A stretch of DNA of 64,000 nucleotides from Acidovorax sp. KKS102 (GCF_000302535.1 NC_018708.1:2356001-2420000); one strand, 5' to 3'; counted from the stretch's first letter, positions 1-7,818 are shown. Numbers and translations: made by a program. Notes: a model not told the origin generated them from the letters alone.

Positions 1-224
1 TCGCCAACCAGGGGGCGGCCGGAATGAATGCAGGCATTACGGCTGCGGGGACGATGGCGGGCCAGTTTGGAAGCAACGCGACGAATATGTATGGCGCGCA
101 GGCTTCTTTCAAAAATGGCCAGGATCAAATCGCTGCCAGCAGCAATCCAATGAGCACGATTTTGGGAGCGGCTGCGGGGATTGGAACTTCGTGGGCGCTC
201 GGGAAAATGCCGGGTCCGCGTTAA
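1..224 (+). CDS. Phage virion protein, C-terminal part (cut by window edge)
   Basis: The frame is open from the left edge (first full codon at base 3), so this is the 3' end of a longer gene and the ATG at 24 need not be the start. The 73 visible residues are rich in Gly, Ala, Ser and Asn and end in a hydrophobic Gly/Ala stretch (AAAGIGTSWALGKMPGPR), a composition common in phage internal virion and tail proteins. Its TAA (222-224) interlocks with the TAA of the opposing lipoprotein gene. With the genes at 2196 and 3758 it appears to be the first of three virion genes of a podovirus-like prophage. That role is inferred from order and composition; no domain is recognised. Confidence 0.55.
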   Translation, partial: ANQGAAGMNAGITAAGTMAGQFGSNATNMYGAQASFKNGQDQIAASSNPMSTILGAAAGIGTSWALGKMPGPR

Positions 225-835
225 AGCGGCTTGGTTACTCGAACGGTTCGGCCATTCTCTCCAGGGAAGTTTTCAAAGGCCGCATCAATGAGGGTTGGGA
301 GCACTTGTCCCAGATCGCACGTTGACCCCGTGCTCACAGCCCGCAGTTCGTGGACTGGTGTTGGGCGCTCACCCTTTGCGCGGTCTGCCGCAGCGAAATC
401 GTGAGCGCGGAAAAGCCGCATCGAAAACATGCGTGTGCATTGGGTTTGTGTGGATACCGAGCTGCCACCAGCTGCCTGAGCCGCATTGAATCCGCCCGCA
501 AATGCAGAGTTGCCACCGATGTAGATGGGCGTAGAGACATTCGCGCGGACGCCGGATTGCTCAATGTCGTAGTGGAAAAACGCAACGAAGTCAGTATTGC
601 CCGGTGCACCTTCCTTGAAGCCGTTTTTTGCAAAGCCGGCCTTCACTTTTCGCAGGTATTCGGCGTGCGCCAGGGACGATTTCTCCTCCGGGGATGTGTA
701 GACGAAGACAGAACCGTATCCATCCGCCGTCTTCGGAGGAAGGGTGGTGTAGTTCCTCACGTCTGTCTCAAGGCTCGCACACCCCGCCACCACCACAGCG
801 AAACCTAGCACCGAGACCTGAACCAGTTTATTCAT
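221..835 (-). CDS. Putative lipoprotein (DUF4136-like)
   Basis: A 204-residue protein with a lipoprotein signal peptide: MNKLVQVSVLGFAVVVAGC, with the lipobox Cys at residue 19, so it should be lipid-anchored in the envelope. The mature part begins with a Tyr/Thr-rich strand (VRNYTTLPPKTADGYGSVFV) and a paired-strand layout like DUF4136 proteins; the match is by eye. A Gly/Ala-rich loop sits near residues 105-125. It lies antisense to the phage genes, sharing its stop region with the truncated virion gene at the left edge, so it was probably carried in as a prophage moron. Lipoproteins of this kind may alter the lysogen's surface, for example in superinfection exclusion, but nothing here proves that. 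Confidence 0.75.
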   Translation of the reverse strand: MNKLVQVSVLGFAVVVAGCASLETDVRNYTTLPPKTADGYGSVFVYTSPEEKSSLAHAEYLRKVKAGFAKNGFKEGAPGNTDFVAFFHYDIEQSGVRANVSTPIYIGGNSAFAGGFNAAQAAGGSSVSTQTQCTRMFSMRLFRAHDFAAADRAKGERPTPVHELRAVSTGSTCDLGQVLPTLIDAAFENFPGENGRTVRVTKPL

Positions 836-957
836 GCGTACGCTCCTATTTGGCGGAGAAATTTAGCAGAGTAGTGCAGGCTATGCGATGACTTCGCCGG
901 TCTGGATGAACTGGCCAACACCTGGCGGCGTGTTGCGCTCGTGGGGGGGGTGTATTG

Positions 958-1449
958 TCAGAGAAGACCTATTGCAGCACCAGCAATCGATGCCAAGAGA
1001 GGATGTTCAAGGAATTGTCTGAGCAATCCCTTTGCCTCCGCTTTTTGCTCTGGCGTCGCGTTGCTGGACTCAATCACCTTCACCAATTCCTGCACGCTGT
1101 GCTGAATGGATATTTGATTGTTGTTTCCGACAGTCACATAGGATGAGCCAGAGATGTTTACTGTCTGGTTGGTCATGAGATCTATCCTCAAATCTGGTGA
1201 TATGCCAGTCTCTACTACGTCAACACCACGCGCCGATATGTTGCAGACCAACAGTAAGCGACCGCCCCTCAAAAGCTCGCTTATTTTTGCATTCACCAAC
1301 CCATGCTGCAGCAGCTGATCACAGATGCGAATCAAGTCACTTTCCTGCAACGGAGGATTGAAGTCACCTCCTTTCGGGAGGTAATTGTGGTCACCTCGTT
1401 TTGAGTAGAGGTGTTGAAGAACCAGTCCGCGCAGTTGAATATCAGTCAT
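958..1449 (-). CDS. Hypothetical winged-helix-like protein, third gene of a toxin-antitoxin operon
   Basis: A 163-residue protein I cannot name. Residues 1-85 look like a winged helix: helices around LRGLVLQHLYSKR and SDLIRICDQLLQHGLV, then a strand turn ending in ISARGVDVVETG, a frequent wing ending. Residues 92-115 contain the Asn/Gly/Ser pattern VNISGSSYVTVGNNNQISI. The C-terminus is an amphipathic helix (TPEQKAEAKGLLRQFLEHP) followed by a short hydrophobic tail (LLASIAGAAIGLL). It starts 3 bp after the antitoxin stop, so it should be cotranscribed with the toxin-antitoxin pair. It could be a regulator, an accessory to the toxin-antitoxin pair, or an unrelated moron. Confidence 0.7.
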   Translation of the reverse strand: MTDIQLRGLVLQHLYSKRGDHNYLPKGGDFNPPLQESDLIRICDQLLQHGLVNAKISELLRGGRLLLVCNISARGVDVVETGISPDLRIDLMTNQTVNISGSSYVTVGNNNQISIQHSVQELVKVIESSNATPEQKAEAKGLLRQFLEHPLLASIAGAAIGLL

Positions 1450-1452
1450 GGC

Positions 1453-1746
1453 TCAGGCGTGTGCGGGCTCAAGGGTCAGCTTGAACCCCATGGCGTGGAT
1501 GACTTTGAACAGGGTGTCCGAGCTGGGCGCACGTTCACCAGACAGGCTCTTGTAAAGGCTCTCCCGGGACAGCCCTGTATCGCGCGCGAGCTGGGTCATG
1601 CCCCTGGCCCTGGCAATATCTCCCAAAGCTGCGGCCAACTCAGCAGGGTCGCCTTCTTCCAGAACTTGGCGCAGGTACTCTGTTACCTCTTCCTCGGTGC
1701 CGAGGTAGTTGGCCATGTCAAACGGGCGGGTCTTGATCTTGCTCAT
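1453..1746 (-). CDS. higA: HigA-type antitoxin (HTH addiction-module antidote)
   Basis: A 97-residue protein beginning MSKIKTRPFDMANYLGTEEE. It matches the small antidote family paired with Gp49/HigB-like toxins: an N-terminal segment with D-M-A-x-Y-L and E-E-x-x-x-Y-L, then a helix-turn-helix (MTQLARDTGLSRESLYKSLS, residues about 50-69) and the family ending in which a conserved F-K-V is followed by MGFKLTLEP. The start was placed at 1746 because this is where family similarity begins; an in-frame ATG at 1818 would add 24 unrelated residues. It overlaps the 3' end of the upstream toxin gene by 29 bp. It should neutralise the toxin and repress the shared promoter near 2040. Confidence 0.9.
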   Translation of the reverse strand: MSKIKTRPFDMANYLGTEEEVTEYLRQVLEEGDPAELAAALGDIARARGMTQLARDTGLSRESLYKSLSGERAPSSDTLFKVIHAMGFKLTLEPAHA

Positions 1747-2038
1747 TTTGCAACTCCAGAGCCATTGCTTTGGCTCGTTCAATGTCGCGATCTTGGGTGG
1801 CTTTGTCGCCACCACCAAGCATCAGGATGATCGCGGCCCCTTGCTTCACGTAGTACATGCGCCAGCCGGGGCCGAAGAACTCGCGCATTTCATAAACATC
1901 GCCGCCAACCGGCTTCACATCGCCCAGGTTGCCGCGCGACGCTTTCCCTAGACGCCGCTGCAACCGAATGCGAGTTGGCGTATCGCGCAGGCTCGCCATC
2001 CATTGGGCGAATTCCTCCGTTTCGATGACGCTGTACAT
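1718..2038 (-). CDS. higB: HigB/RelE-type toxin (Gp49-like addiction-module killer)
   Basis: A 106-residue protein beginning MYSVIETEEFAQWMASLRD. It fits the RelE/ParE-superfamily toxin group often labelled addiction-module killer protein: an N-terminal helix with F-x-x-W, R-I-R-L-Q-R-R-L, the G-D-V-K-P-V-G-G-x-V-Y-E-M-R motif, then G-x-G-W-R-M-Y-Y and a final I-I-L-M-L-G-G-G-D-K strand. These toxins are ribosome-dependent mRNA interferases; that activity is family knowledge. The start at 2038 gives the family's usual length, although the frame stays open upstream. Toxin-before-antitoxin order is typical of higBA. Gene order and strand suggest the pair entered as a prophage moron. Confidence 0.9.
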   Translation of the reverse strand: MYSVIETEEFAQWMASLRDTPTRIRLQRRLGKASRGNLGDVKPVGGDVYEMREFFGPGWRMYYVKQGAAIILMLGGGDKATQDRDIERAKAMALELQNEQDQDPPV

Positions 2039-2195
2039 GGTTTTATTGTAGCCGACAGGATACACAAGCACAAACTTGGCATAGGCGCTGCAGCCAGGAG
2101 GAAAGTAGACCTCGGCGTTGACTCCGAGGAAACCCAAGCGAGAGTAGCCACCAGGGCCCGTGTCGGGCCGCATCAACGCTACAGGGGCGGACGCT

Positions 2196-3746
2196 ATGGG
2201 CGCTTTCGACAACGGTTTCAATTTCGGCATGCGCGCCTTCCATGATGCGCTGAACGCCAAACGCCAGGCGGTGCAGGACGAGCGCGACGCCGAGGAATTC
2301 GCCCGCAAAAAAGCCGGATGGGATCGGGCGGACAAGCTCCAGCGCGCGGAAGACGTCGCATTCTCCGAGGTCGAGGATCTGCAGCGCACCGGCCAGGCGG
2401 TCGGCAAAAACACCTCGGGGTTCAGCAACCCATCAGCGCAGATGCTGCACGGCCAGGGCGGGCAGGCGGCAGTAGATGAGGCGGCCAGCTATGCGAATGT
2501 GGAGAACCGACGCTTTGGGCTGCCCGCCACCCATACGACATCGGTCCCCTCGGAGGCTGGCGCATCGCCCGTTCCCACCGTCACGATGCGTCAGGCGACG
2601 GAACTGGACCGTGTTGGCGCCCTGGAGCGCTTGGCTGTGGCCCGCCGCGACGTTGGCGCCATGGAGCGACTATCCGGCCAGCGCAAGGCCGCGCAACTTG
2701 ATCTCGACCGCAAGGCGGAAGTGGACCGGCTGGGGAAACTCAATGATGACGAGTTTCTGGGCGAGCTGAAAAAGTACGTCAACCCCAATGCGGATGTGCC
2801 CGCGATGCTGGGGTACGACCCAAAGTCCAAACGTTTCACCCTGGTGTCGGATGTACCTGGGGTGCCCACCCAGACGTTGAGCCGCGCAGAACTGATGCAG
2901 GGGGCCTTGGGCGCGTGGGAGATGGGCAAAGGTGACTATGCGGCAGGGCTGCAGATGTTGTTGAACACCGGCAAGGCCCAGCGTGATCTCTCCTCGGGAG
3001 ACTTTGACCGCTCCTTGAAGGTGGCGAGCCTGAATCAAAAGGCGGACAACGACGCTGGACAGTTGCGGATGCAGCAGCAGCAACTTGGAATTTCTGCCGG
3101 GCATCTTGGCATCGCCCGAGAAGAAGCTGCCCGCAAGAAGCTGGTGTTCGAGCAGGAAAGCAAGCTACCGGACCCGGTGAAACGGTCTTACGCAGCGTTG
3201 GAGGTCCAGGCCAAAGCCATGGATTCGGCCATGTACAAGGCCATGGCCGATGGCAACTGGCAGCCCGGTTCGCCAGGCGCAGACAAGCTGTTGGCAGACC
3301 GGGCCGCCGTGTCCTTGCGCATGAACAAACTGCTGGACCCCTACATGCCCACGGCAAAACAGGGGGGCGCGGCGTCGGCCGCAGATCCGCTCGGTATTCG
3401 TGCCCCCGCCTCCCCGAGCGCCACGGGCAAGGCCGAGCCGAAGCCAGCACCTACGACCACCATGCAGCAGGCAGTTTCACCGCCCCCCGCGACAAGCTAC
3501 AGCGGTGGGCGGCCCGCCACCTTGCAATCGTTTTTTGGCTCCAGCTCAAGTGGCGCAGATCGGCCAGCGCAAGAGCCGTTGGCGGAGCCAAAACAGGAGG
3601 CGCGCTCGCCGCAGTCCCTGGGCGATGACTTCGCATCACCGATGGCTCGGCATGCGCTGACTTTGCGCGTCCAAGAAGCGGCTGCTGGAGGTGCGCCGCT
3701 CACTGAGGTCGAGACGCTGCGCGCGCGGCAACTGAAACTGCTTTAA
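2196..3746 (+). CDS. Phage internal virion/structural protein
   Basis: A protein of about 516 residues from the ATG at 2196 (MGAFDNGFNFGMRAFHDALN); a GTG at 2160 would add 12 residues. It is mostly long charged helices: Arg/Glu/Ala-rich segments at about 20-60 and 150-185, a Gln-rich helix near 300, and a low-complexity Pro/Ser/Ala tail from about 395. No enzymatic domain is recognised. Length, helical make-up and position ahead of a larger virion gene recall the internal core proteins of podoviruses (T7 gp15 position). That is an analogy, not a sequence match. Its stop is 11 bp before the next gene, so the two are cotranscribed. Confidence 0.65.
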   Translation: MGAFDNGFNFGMRAFHDALNAKRQAVQDERDAEEFARKKAGWDRADKLQRAEDVAFSEVEDLQRTGQAVGKNTSGFSNPSAQMLHGQGGQAAVDEAASYANVENRRFGLPATHTTSVPSEAGASPVPTVTMRQATELDRVGALERLAVARRDVGAMERLSGQRKAAQLDLDRKAEVDRLGKLNDDEFLGELKKYVNPNADVPAMLGYDPKSKRFTLVSDVPGVPTQTLSRAELMQGALGAWEMGKGDYAAGLQMLLNTGKAQRDLSSGDFDRSLKVASLNQKADNDAGQLRMQQQQLGISAGHLGIAREEAARKKLVFEQESKLPDPVKRSYAALEVQAKAMDSAMYKAMADGNWQPGSPGADKLLADRAAVSLRMNKLLDPYMPTAKQGGAASAADPLGIRAPASPSATGKAEPKPAPTTTMQQAVSPPPATSYSGGRPATLQSFFGSSSSGADRPAQEPLAEPKQEARSPQSLGDDFASPMARHALTLRVQEAAAGGAPLTEVETLRARQLKLL

Positions 3747-3757
3747 GAAGGCCACCC

Positions 3758-6331
3758 ATGAATCTGCAAGAAGCCCGCAAGCGCATCCCGGAACTGGAGG
3801 GCCTGAGCGACGAGTCTGCCCTGGGCGTGATCCAGCAGGTCTACTACCCAGACATGGACCGGGCAACATTGGCCGGAGCGCTTGGGTACAAGATGCCCGA
3901 GCCGCCAGCGCCAGACCGCACCTGGGGCGCCGTGGCCAAGGATGTTGGGGTGTCCGCACTCAAGGGTGCGATTGCGGTTCCAGAGGCGTTTGTTGGCATG
4001 GCCGACCTTCTGAGCGGAGGCGTCGCCGGTAAGGCTCTGGAGGATGCTGGCTTTCGCCCCGGCGATGCCAAGGCAATCCTGAACGAGCAGTATTCGGACA
4101 AGCAAAAGCAGGCGTTCCAAGCTGTCAGCCAGGCAGACGGCTTCATGGGGAAGATGGGTGCTGCGCTGGCAAACCCGAGCGTCATTGGCCACACCCTGGT
4201 CGAGTCTGCACCGCTGATGGGGATGGGGGGCGTGATTGGCCGTGGTGTCACAGCGTTAGCGCCCAAAGTCTCTGGCGTGCTGGCTGGCGCAATTGGAGAG
4301 GGGGCTGTTGGGGCAGGCTCCAGCGCTGAGGGTATTCGTCAGGCTACGCCAGACGGAACGCTGTCCATGAATCAGTCCGCCCTGGCTGGGGCGTCGGGTG
4401 CGCTGACGGGCGCTTTCACGCTGCTGGGCGGCAAGGTGGCGCAGAAACTTGGCATTGCCGATGTGGACACCATGCTGGCCAGCGCCGCAGCAAACCCCGC
4501 TGTCCGCAAGGGTGTGGTGCGCAGCGCGCTGGAGGGTGCGGTGTCCGAGGGTGTGCTGGAAGAACTGCCGCAGTCCGTGCAGGAACAGGTGCTCCAGAAC
4601 GCAGCGCTGGGCAAACCGCTGGACGAGGGGGTGGATCAGGCCGCTGTGATGGGCCTGCTGTCGGGCATGGCCATGGGTGGTGGCGCAAATGCTGTGAGCG
4701 GCTTTGCCAAACCGCCAGCCCAGCAAGCCGCCGACGCCATCCGCGCCGCCGAAACCGTGCCCGAATCTGGCCCCATGACCCGCTCGGTGAACGCCGGAAC
4801 GGAGGCCAAGGCCCAGGCGGTGGAGGCTGGTGCCCCGCTGGTGGACGAGCAAGCGGCAGCAGAGCCGATGCCGGAGCCAGTGGATGACCCTGTGCGCGAC
4901 CAGATCCTGGCACTGCCTGATGGCGCGCGGCAGGACGCATTGCGTGCATACGCCGTGGTCAACCGGGACGATGTGGCCAAGGGCGTGCAGCAGTACAACC
5001 GCAAGCTGCTGGACCGCTTGTTGAAAGAGAACGAGCCAGCGCCGGAGGCCGCGCCAGAGATTGGAGGTGTGGTCCACAACTTTGACCCGGCAAGCCCGCC
5101 AGTCAGCACCCTGTCACTGGCGCCCATCGGCGAGGTCAACTATGACAACGGCATTGATTTCCAGCCTGGCATCCAAGCAGAACTTGCAAGTCGCAGCGCT
5201 GAACTGGACAAGTTGACGCAGCGCGCACCACGCAAAAGCACTGCACCGGCTGACCTGAGCTTGCCCACCGACCCTGTGCAGAACTACCTGGACGGGCTGC
5301 GCTCGGTGAACACGCCAGCAGCCCGCGCCTACGTGCGCGACTTCGACATCGGCCGCATCACCCCGGCCGATGTGCAGCGCCGCATGCAGGCCGAGCAAGG
5401 AATGACGCCAGATCAGCGCATTGCCCGTGCAGCAGCCGAGGCGCCCGCGCAAGTTGACTCAGTGGCCGACCGATTGAGTAAGGCAGCGGCGCAGGGCCAG
5501 GGCGCCATCGCGCCCACCGACATCCTGAATCCATCCGGCCTGCCTTTCAAGACGCAAATGGCTGCAAAGCTGGCCGCCAAGAAAACGCCCGGGGCAGTGA
5601 TCCCGGTCGATGGCGGCTTTGTCGTTCGCCCGCAGGAGCCAGTGAATGTCCAAGACGTACCGCAAGCATCCGAAGTACCTGAAACAGCCCCAGCTGTCAT
5701 CCAGCCAAGCGAAGCGCCGCAAGCTGTGGGAGCACAGCCAGCAGGCCCAACCGCTGGAGTTCCCGCAGAGGGAGCAGGAGCGGTGGAAGCCGCTGGGGTA
5801 AACCGCTCCAAACTGCTGGAAAGCCTGGACCAAGTTGGATCGACGCGCGAGCAGGTGCTTGGTGTGCGCCTTGCTGATGCGCAATACCGCCTTGAGCAAG
5901 CAACAGCCTCGTCCTACATCAACCGAGCCGATCAAAAGGCTCGCATCAATGAAATCACGCAGGAGATTGCCGGTCTGAATGATGTGCGGGCCGACGCCAT
6001 TGAGTTGGATGCGCGTGATCGCAATGAAGGCAGCACCCGATCAATGCTGCGGGGTGCTCGGCAGGAGCTTGATGCAGCAGTGCGCGCTGGCTCCATCACG
6101 CCAGAGGATGCCAAGACCATTGCATCGAGCGCCAAAAATGCTGGCAACGCTGCAGACGCAAGCGAGGCCATTTTTAATGCGGTGGACTCGTCTGTCACAG
6201 GTGCCGCACCGGAGGTATCTGGAGTAGCTGAAATTCCCCCTCTTGATCCGTTGGGCTGGAACGCAAAGAAGCTGGCCAGCACCTACGACATGGCGCAGAT
6301 GGCCGGACATCAATGTGCCATACGGCGGTAG
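3758..6331 (+). CDS. Large phage virion protein, 3'-truncated at a recombination junction
   Basis: An 857-residue reading frame starting MNLQEARKRIPELEGLSDES, 11 bp after the preceding gene. The N-terminal about 45 residues resemble short peptide modules seen at the front of phage virion proteins. Residues about 140-330 hold several Gly/Ala-rich hydrophobic stretches (for example PLMGMGGVIGRGVTALAP and AAVMGLLSGMAMGGGANAV) that may be membrane-active. The remainder is Pro/Glu/Ala-rich with helical segments. Podovirus ejection proteins (T7 gp16 position) share this plan. The frame ends with 10-15 residues that appear to read out of frame through an HNH endonuclease gene, so the native C-terminus seems lost. 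Confidence 0.65.
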   Translation: MNLQEARKRIPELEGLSDESALGVIQQVYYPDMDRATLAGALGYKMPEPPAPDRTWGAVAKDVGVSALKGAIAVPEAFVGMADLLSGGVAGKALEDAGFRPGDAKAILNEQYSDKQKQAFQAVSQADGFMGKMGAALANPSVIGHTLVESAPLMGMGGVIGRGVTALAPKVSGVLAGAIGEGAVGAGSSAEGIRQATPDGTLSMNQSALAGASGALTGAFTLLGGKVAQKLGIADVDTMLASAAANPAVRKGVVRSALEGAVSEGVLEELPQSVQEQVLQNAALGKPLDEGVDQAAVMGLLSGMAMGGGANAVSGFAKPPAQQAADAIRAAETVPESGPMTRSVNAGTEAKAQAVEAGAPLVDEQAAAEPMPEPVDDPVRDQILALPDGARQDALRAYAVVNRDDVAKGVQQYNRKLLDRLLKENEPAPEAAPEIGGVVHNFDPASPPVSTLSLAPIGEVNYDNGIDFQPGIQAELASRSAELDKLTQRAPRKSTAPADLSLPTDPVQNYLDGLRSVNTPAARAYVRDFDIGRITPADVQRRMQAEQGMTPDQRIARAAAEAPAQVDSVADRLSKAAAQGQGAIAPTDILNPSGLPFKTQMAAKLAAKKTPGAVIPVDGGFVVRPQEPVNVQDVPQASEVPETAPAVIQPSEAPQAVGAQPAGPTAGVPAEGAGAVEAAGVNRSKLLESLDQVGSTREQVLGVRLADAQYRLEQATASSYINRADQKARINEITQEIAGLNDVRADAIELDARDRNEGSTRSMLRGARQELDAAVRAGSITPEDAKTIASSAKNAGNAADASEAIFNAVDSSVTGAAPEVSGVAEIPPLDPLGWNAKKLASTYDMAQMAGHQCAIRR

Positions 6332-7097
6332 CCGCCAGAGCGGTATTTCTCCTTCCAACAGAACGCCGGCCATATTTTTGTTCACTGGCGACTCAGGTAC
6401 ACAGTACGGCTATCGCGATGCGTTTGATAGTGCTGGTGTCTTCTCGTATACCGGTGAGGGGCAGGTCGGGGATATGCAACTCACCAAGGGCAACCTCTCC
6501 ATTGCCAACCATGCCCTGGATGGCCGCGCGCTGCATGTGTTCGAGTCTCTAGGGAAGGGAAAAGGTCAGAAATACGTCGGAGAGTTCACATATGTCAGCC
6601 ACAGCATCCAGCGCGGCCCAGACCGAGAGGGGAGCGATCGGCAAATCATCGTGTTCCATTTAGTCCCAGTAGGTAGAGAAACCCATGACTTGCCACCCGA
6701 GGAGGTCGAAGAAATAACCTCAGCTATACCGACGCTAGATCTAGATGAAGCCCGCAAGCGAGCACTATCAGCGTTTGGCGCCAGTGAAGGGATCGGCGGC
6801 AAGGAGGCTAAAAAGAAGCTCTATATTCGCAGCCGAGCCGTTAGGGACTATGTGCTGCTCCGTTCGCGCGGCGAGTGCGAGTCCTGTCACGAACCTGCGC
6901 CGTTTAAGCGGATCGATGGCAGTCCTTACCTGGAGCCGCACCATACAACTCGTGTCTCTGACGGAGGTCTAGACCACCCCCGCTTCGTTGGTGCGATCTG
7001 CCCGACTTGCCATCGCGAAATTCACCACGGTCTCGACGGCAAGCGACGCAATGCCGAGCTGACTGAATACCTGGCCGAGATCGAACCGATCACCTGA
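6243..7097 (+). CDS. SRA-HNH (ScoMcrA-like) type IV restriction endonuclease, 5'-truncated
   Basis: The frame encodes a recognisable modification-dependent endonuclease from about base 6303 (DINVPYGGSRQSGIS) onward. An SRA-like base-flipping domain covers the first about 130 family residues, with F-L-F-T-G, Y-T-G-E-G-Q-V-G-D-M and F-H-L-V-P-V. A C-terminal HNH domain follows, with Cys pairs CESC and CPTC and the histidines of EPHH and CHREIHH. Such enzymes cut DNA with modified cytosine. The first about 20 codons after the ATG at 6243 overlap the phage gene in another frame and do not resemble the family, so the original start is missing. Whether a functional protein is still made is unclear; the rest of the domains look intact. 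Confidence 0.8.
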   Translation: MIRWAGTQRSWPAPTTWRRWPDINVPYGGSRQSGISPSNRTPAIFLFTGDSGTQYGYRDAFDSAGVFSYTGEGQVGDMQLTKGNLSIANHALDGRALHVFESLGKGKGQKYVGEFTYVSHSIQRGPDREGSDRQIIVFHLVPVGRETHDLPPEEVEEITSAIPTLDLDEARKRALSAFGASEGIGGKEAKKKLYIRSRAVRDYVLLRSRGECESCHEPAPFKRIDGSPYLEPHHTTRVSDGGLDHPRFVGAICPTCHREIHHGLDGKRRNAELTEYLAEIEPIT

Positions 7098-7203
7098 AGC
7101 CAGACTGATGCGGATGAGACGATTAGGGTTAGTCCATTGGCCAGAATTGGTCAATCTGCGGACGCCGCTTGACCACAAGCCCCCACAGGTTCCCCGGCTC
7201 CCA

Positions 7204-7236
7204 CCCCCCGTTCGTCGCAAGCGACGGGGGGTCGCC
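7204..7236. terminator. GC-rich hairpin after the HNH gene
   Basis: CCCCCCG (7204-7210) pairs with CGGGGGG (7225-7231), enclosing an inner TCG-CAAG-CGA hairpin with a small bulge. A second short hairpin (GGCC-TTC-GGCC) follows at about 7239-7249, ahead of TGGGTTTT. It may end transcription from the HNH gene. The T-run is short, so this is only a candidate. Confidence 0.35.
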
Positions 7237-7276
7237 GGGCCTTCGGCCTGTGGGTTTTGTGGACAAGCTCAGTGAT

Positions 7277-7588
7277 CTATCGCGCGTTCCGTTGAGAACA
7301 CCGTTCAAACATCTGTGCTTCAGGTGCGTAGTGGCCAATGCCCAGCGCATGGGCCTCCGCCTTGATGCGGAGGTCAAAGAAATGGGTCATGCAATCTGCG
7401 AAGGTTTCCCGATCTGCGTAGGGCCTTCCATCTGGTGCAAGAAATCGCTCTCCCTTTGGTGCTTTGACGGTGTTGCAAGCCCAATAGAACGCAGCGATGG
7501 CATGCCTCGCGACGTCCTCGGGCCTGATCCAGTCCCAACAATCAGGGGCCTTGACTGGCGCGGCAAAGGTATGTTTTTGGTCACTCAT
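7277..7588 (-). CDS. Hypothetical protein (102 aa)
   Basis: An uncharacterised 102-residue protein beginning MSDQKHTFAAPVKAPDCWDW; an upstream in-frame ATG at 7651 is less likely. It is predicted to be soluble and mostly helical, with several aromatic and His residues (ARHAIAAFYWACNTV, CMTHFFDLR, ALGIGHYAPEAQ). I do not recognise a family. It lies between the truncated endonuclease gene and the tRNA-derived attachment site, on the opposite strand from the phage genes, so it is the last cargo gene of the element. Two direct copies of AACGTAGCT (7591-7599 and 7602-7610) lie just upstream of its start and could be an operator. Confidence 0.55.
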   Translation of the reverse strand: MSDQKHTFAAPVKAPDCWDWIRPEDVARHAIAAFYWACNTVKAPKGERFLAPDGRPYADRETFADCMTHFFDLRIKAEAHALGIGHYAPEAQMFERCSQRNAR

Positions 7589-7706
7589 AAAACGTAGCTC
7601 CAACGTAGCTGCAGACAGCAAAATTTGGCTACGCTTGGCACCCGGTGACATGGTGCGTGCGTCTGAAAGCCGTGGTTTAGGACTTGGAAAAAAGGCCGGG
7701 CAGCCT

Positions 7707-7751
7707 CTTTTAATCCGTTGGTCACAAGTTCGAATCTTGTACGTCCTACCA
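7707..7751 (+). repeat. 3' fragment of tRNA-Lys(UUU): probable attachment site of the integrated element
   Basis: The sequence contains a tRNA-Lys anticodon loop CTTTTAA (7707-7713, anticodon TTT), the 3' anticodon stem TCCGT, a variable loop TGGTC, a complete T-arm (ACAAG-TTCGAAT-CTTGT, 7724-7740), the acceptor 3' strand ACGTCCT, discriminator A and encoded CCA (7749-7751). The matching 5' half is absent: the bases before the loop (AGCCT) do not pair with TCCGT, and no D-arm is present. A tRNA 3' end without its 5' half beside phage genes is the usual product of integration at a tRNA gene. The intact tRNA-Lys is expected at the other end, left of the window. Confidence 0.8.
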
Positions 7752-7789
7752 CCCGATTCAAAAACGTACTTTCAAGTGCGTTTTACGCC

Positions 7790-7818
7790 AAAAGCCTCCC
7801 TTGGGAGGCTTTTGTTTT
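7790..7818. terminator. Rho-independent terminator downstream of the tRNA-Lys fragment
   Basis: AAAAGCCTCC (7790-7799) pairs with GGAGGCTTTT (7804-7813) around the tetraloop CTTG, followed by TTTGTTTTTG-type T-richness. It would originally have ended the tRNA-Lys transcript on the plus strand. With A-runs on its other side it may also work for the minus-strand permease gene, whose stop is at 7896. Confidence 0.8.

Noticed and set aside
1..7750. Integrase or phage repressor within the prophage part
   Set aside because: None of the genes here shows tyrosine or serine recombinase motifs. They would be to the left of the window.
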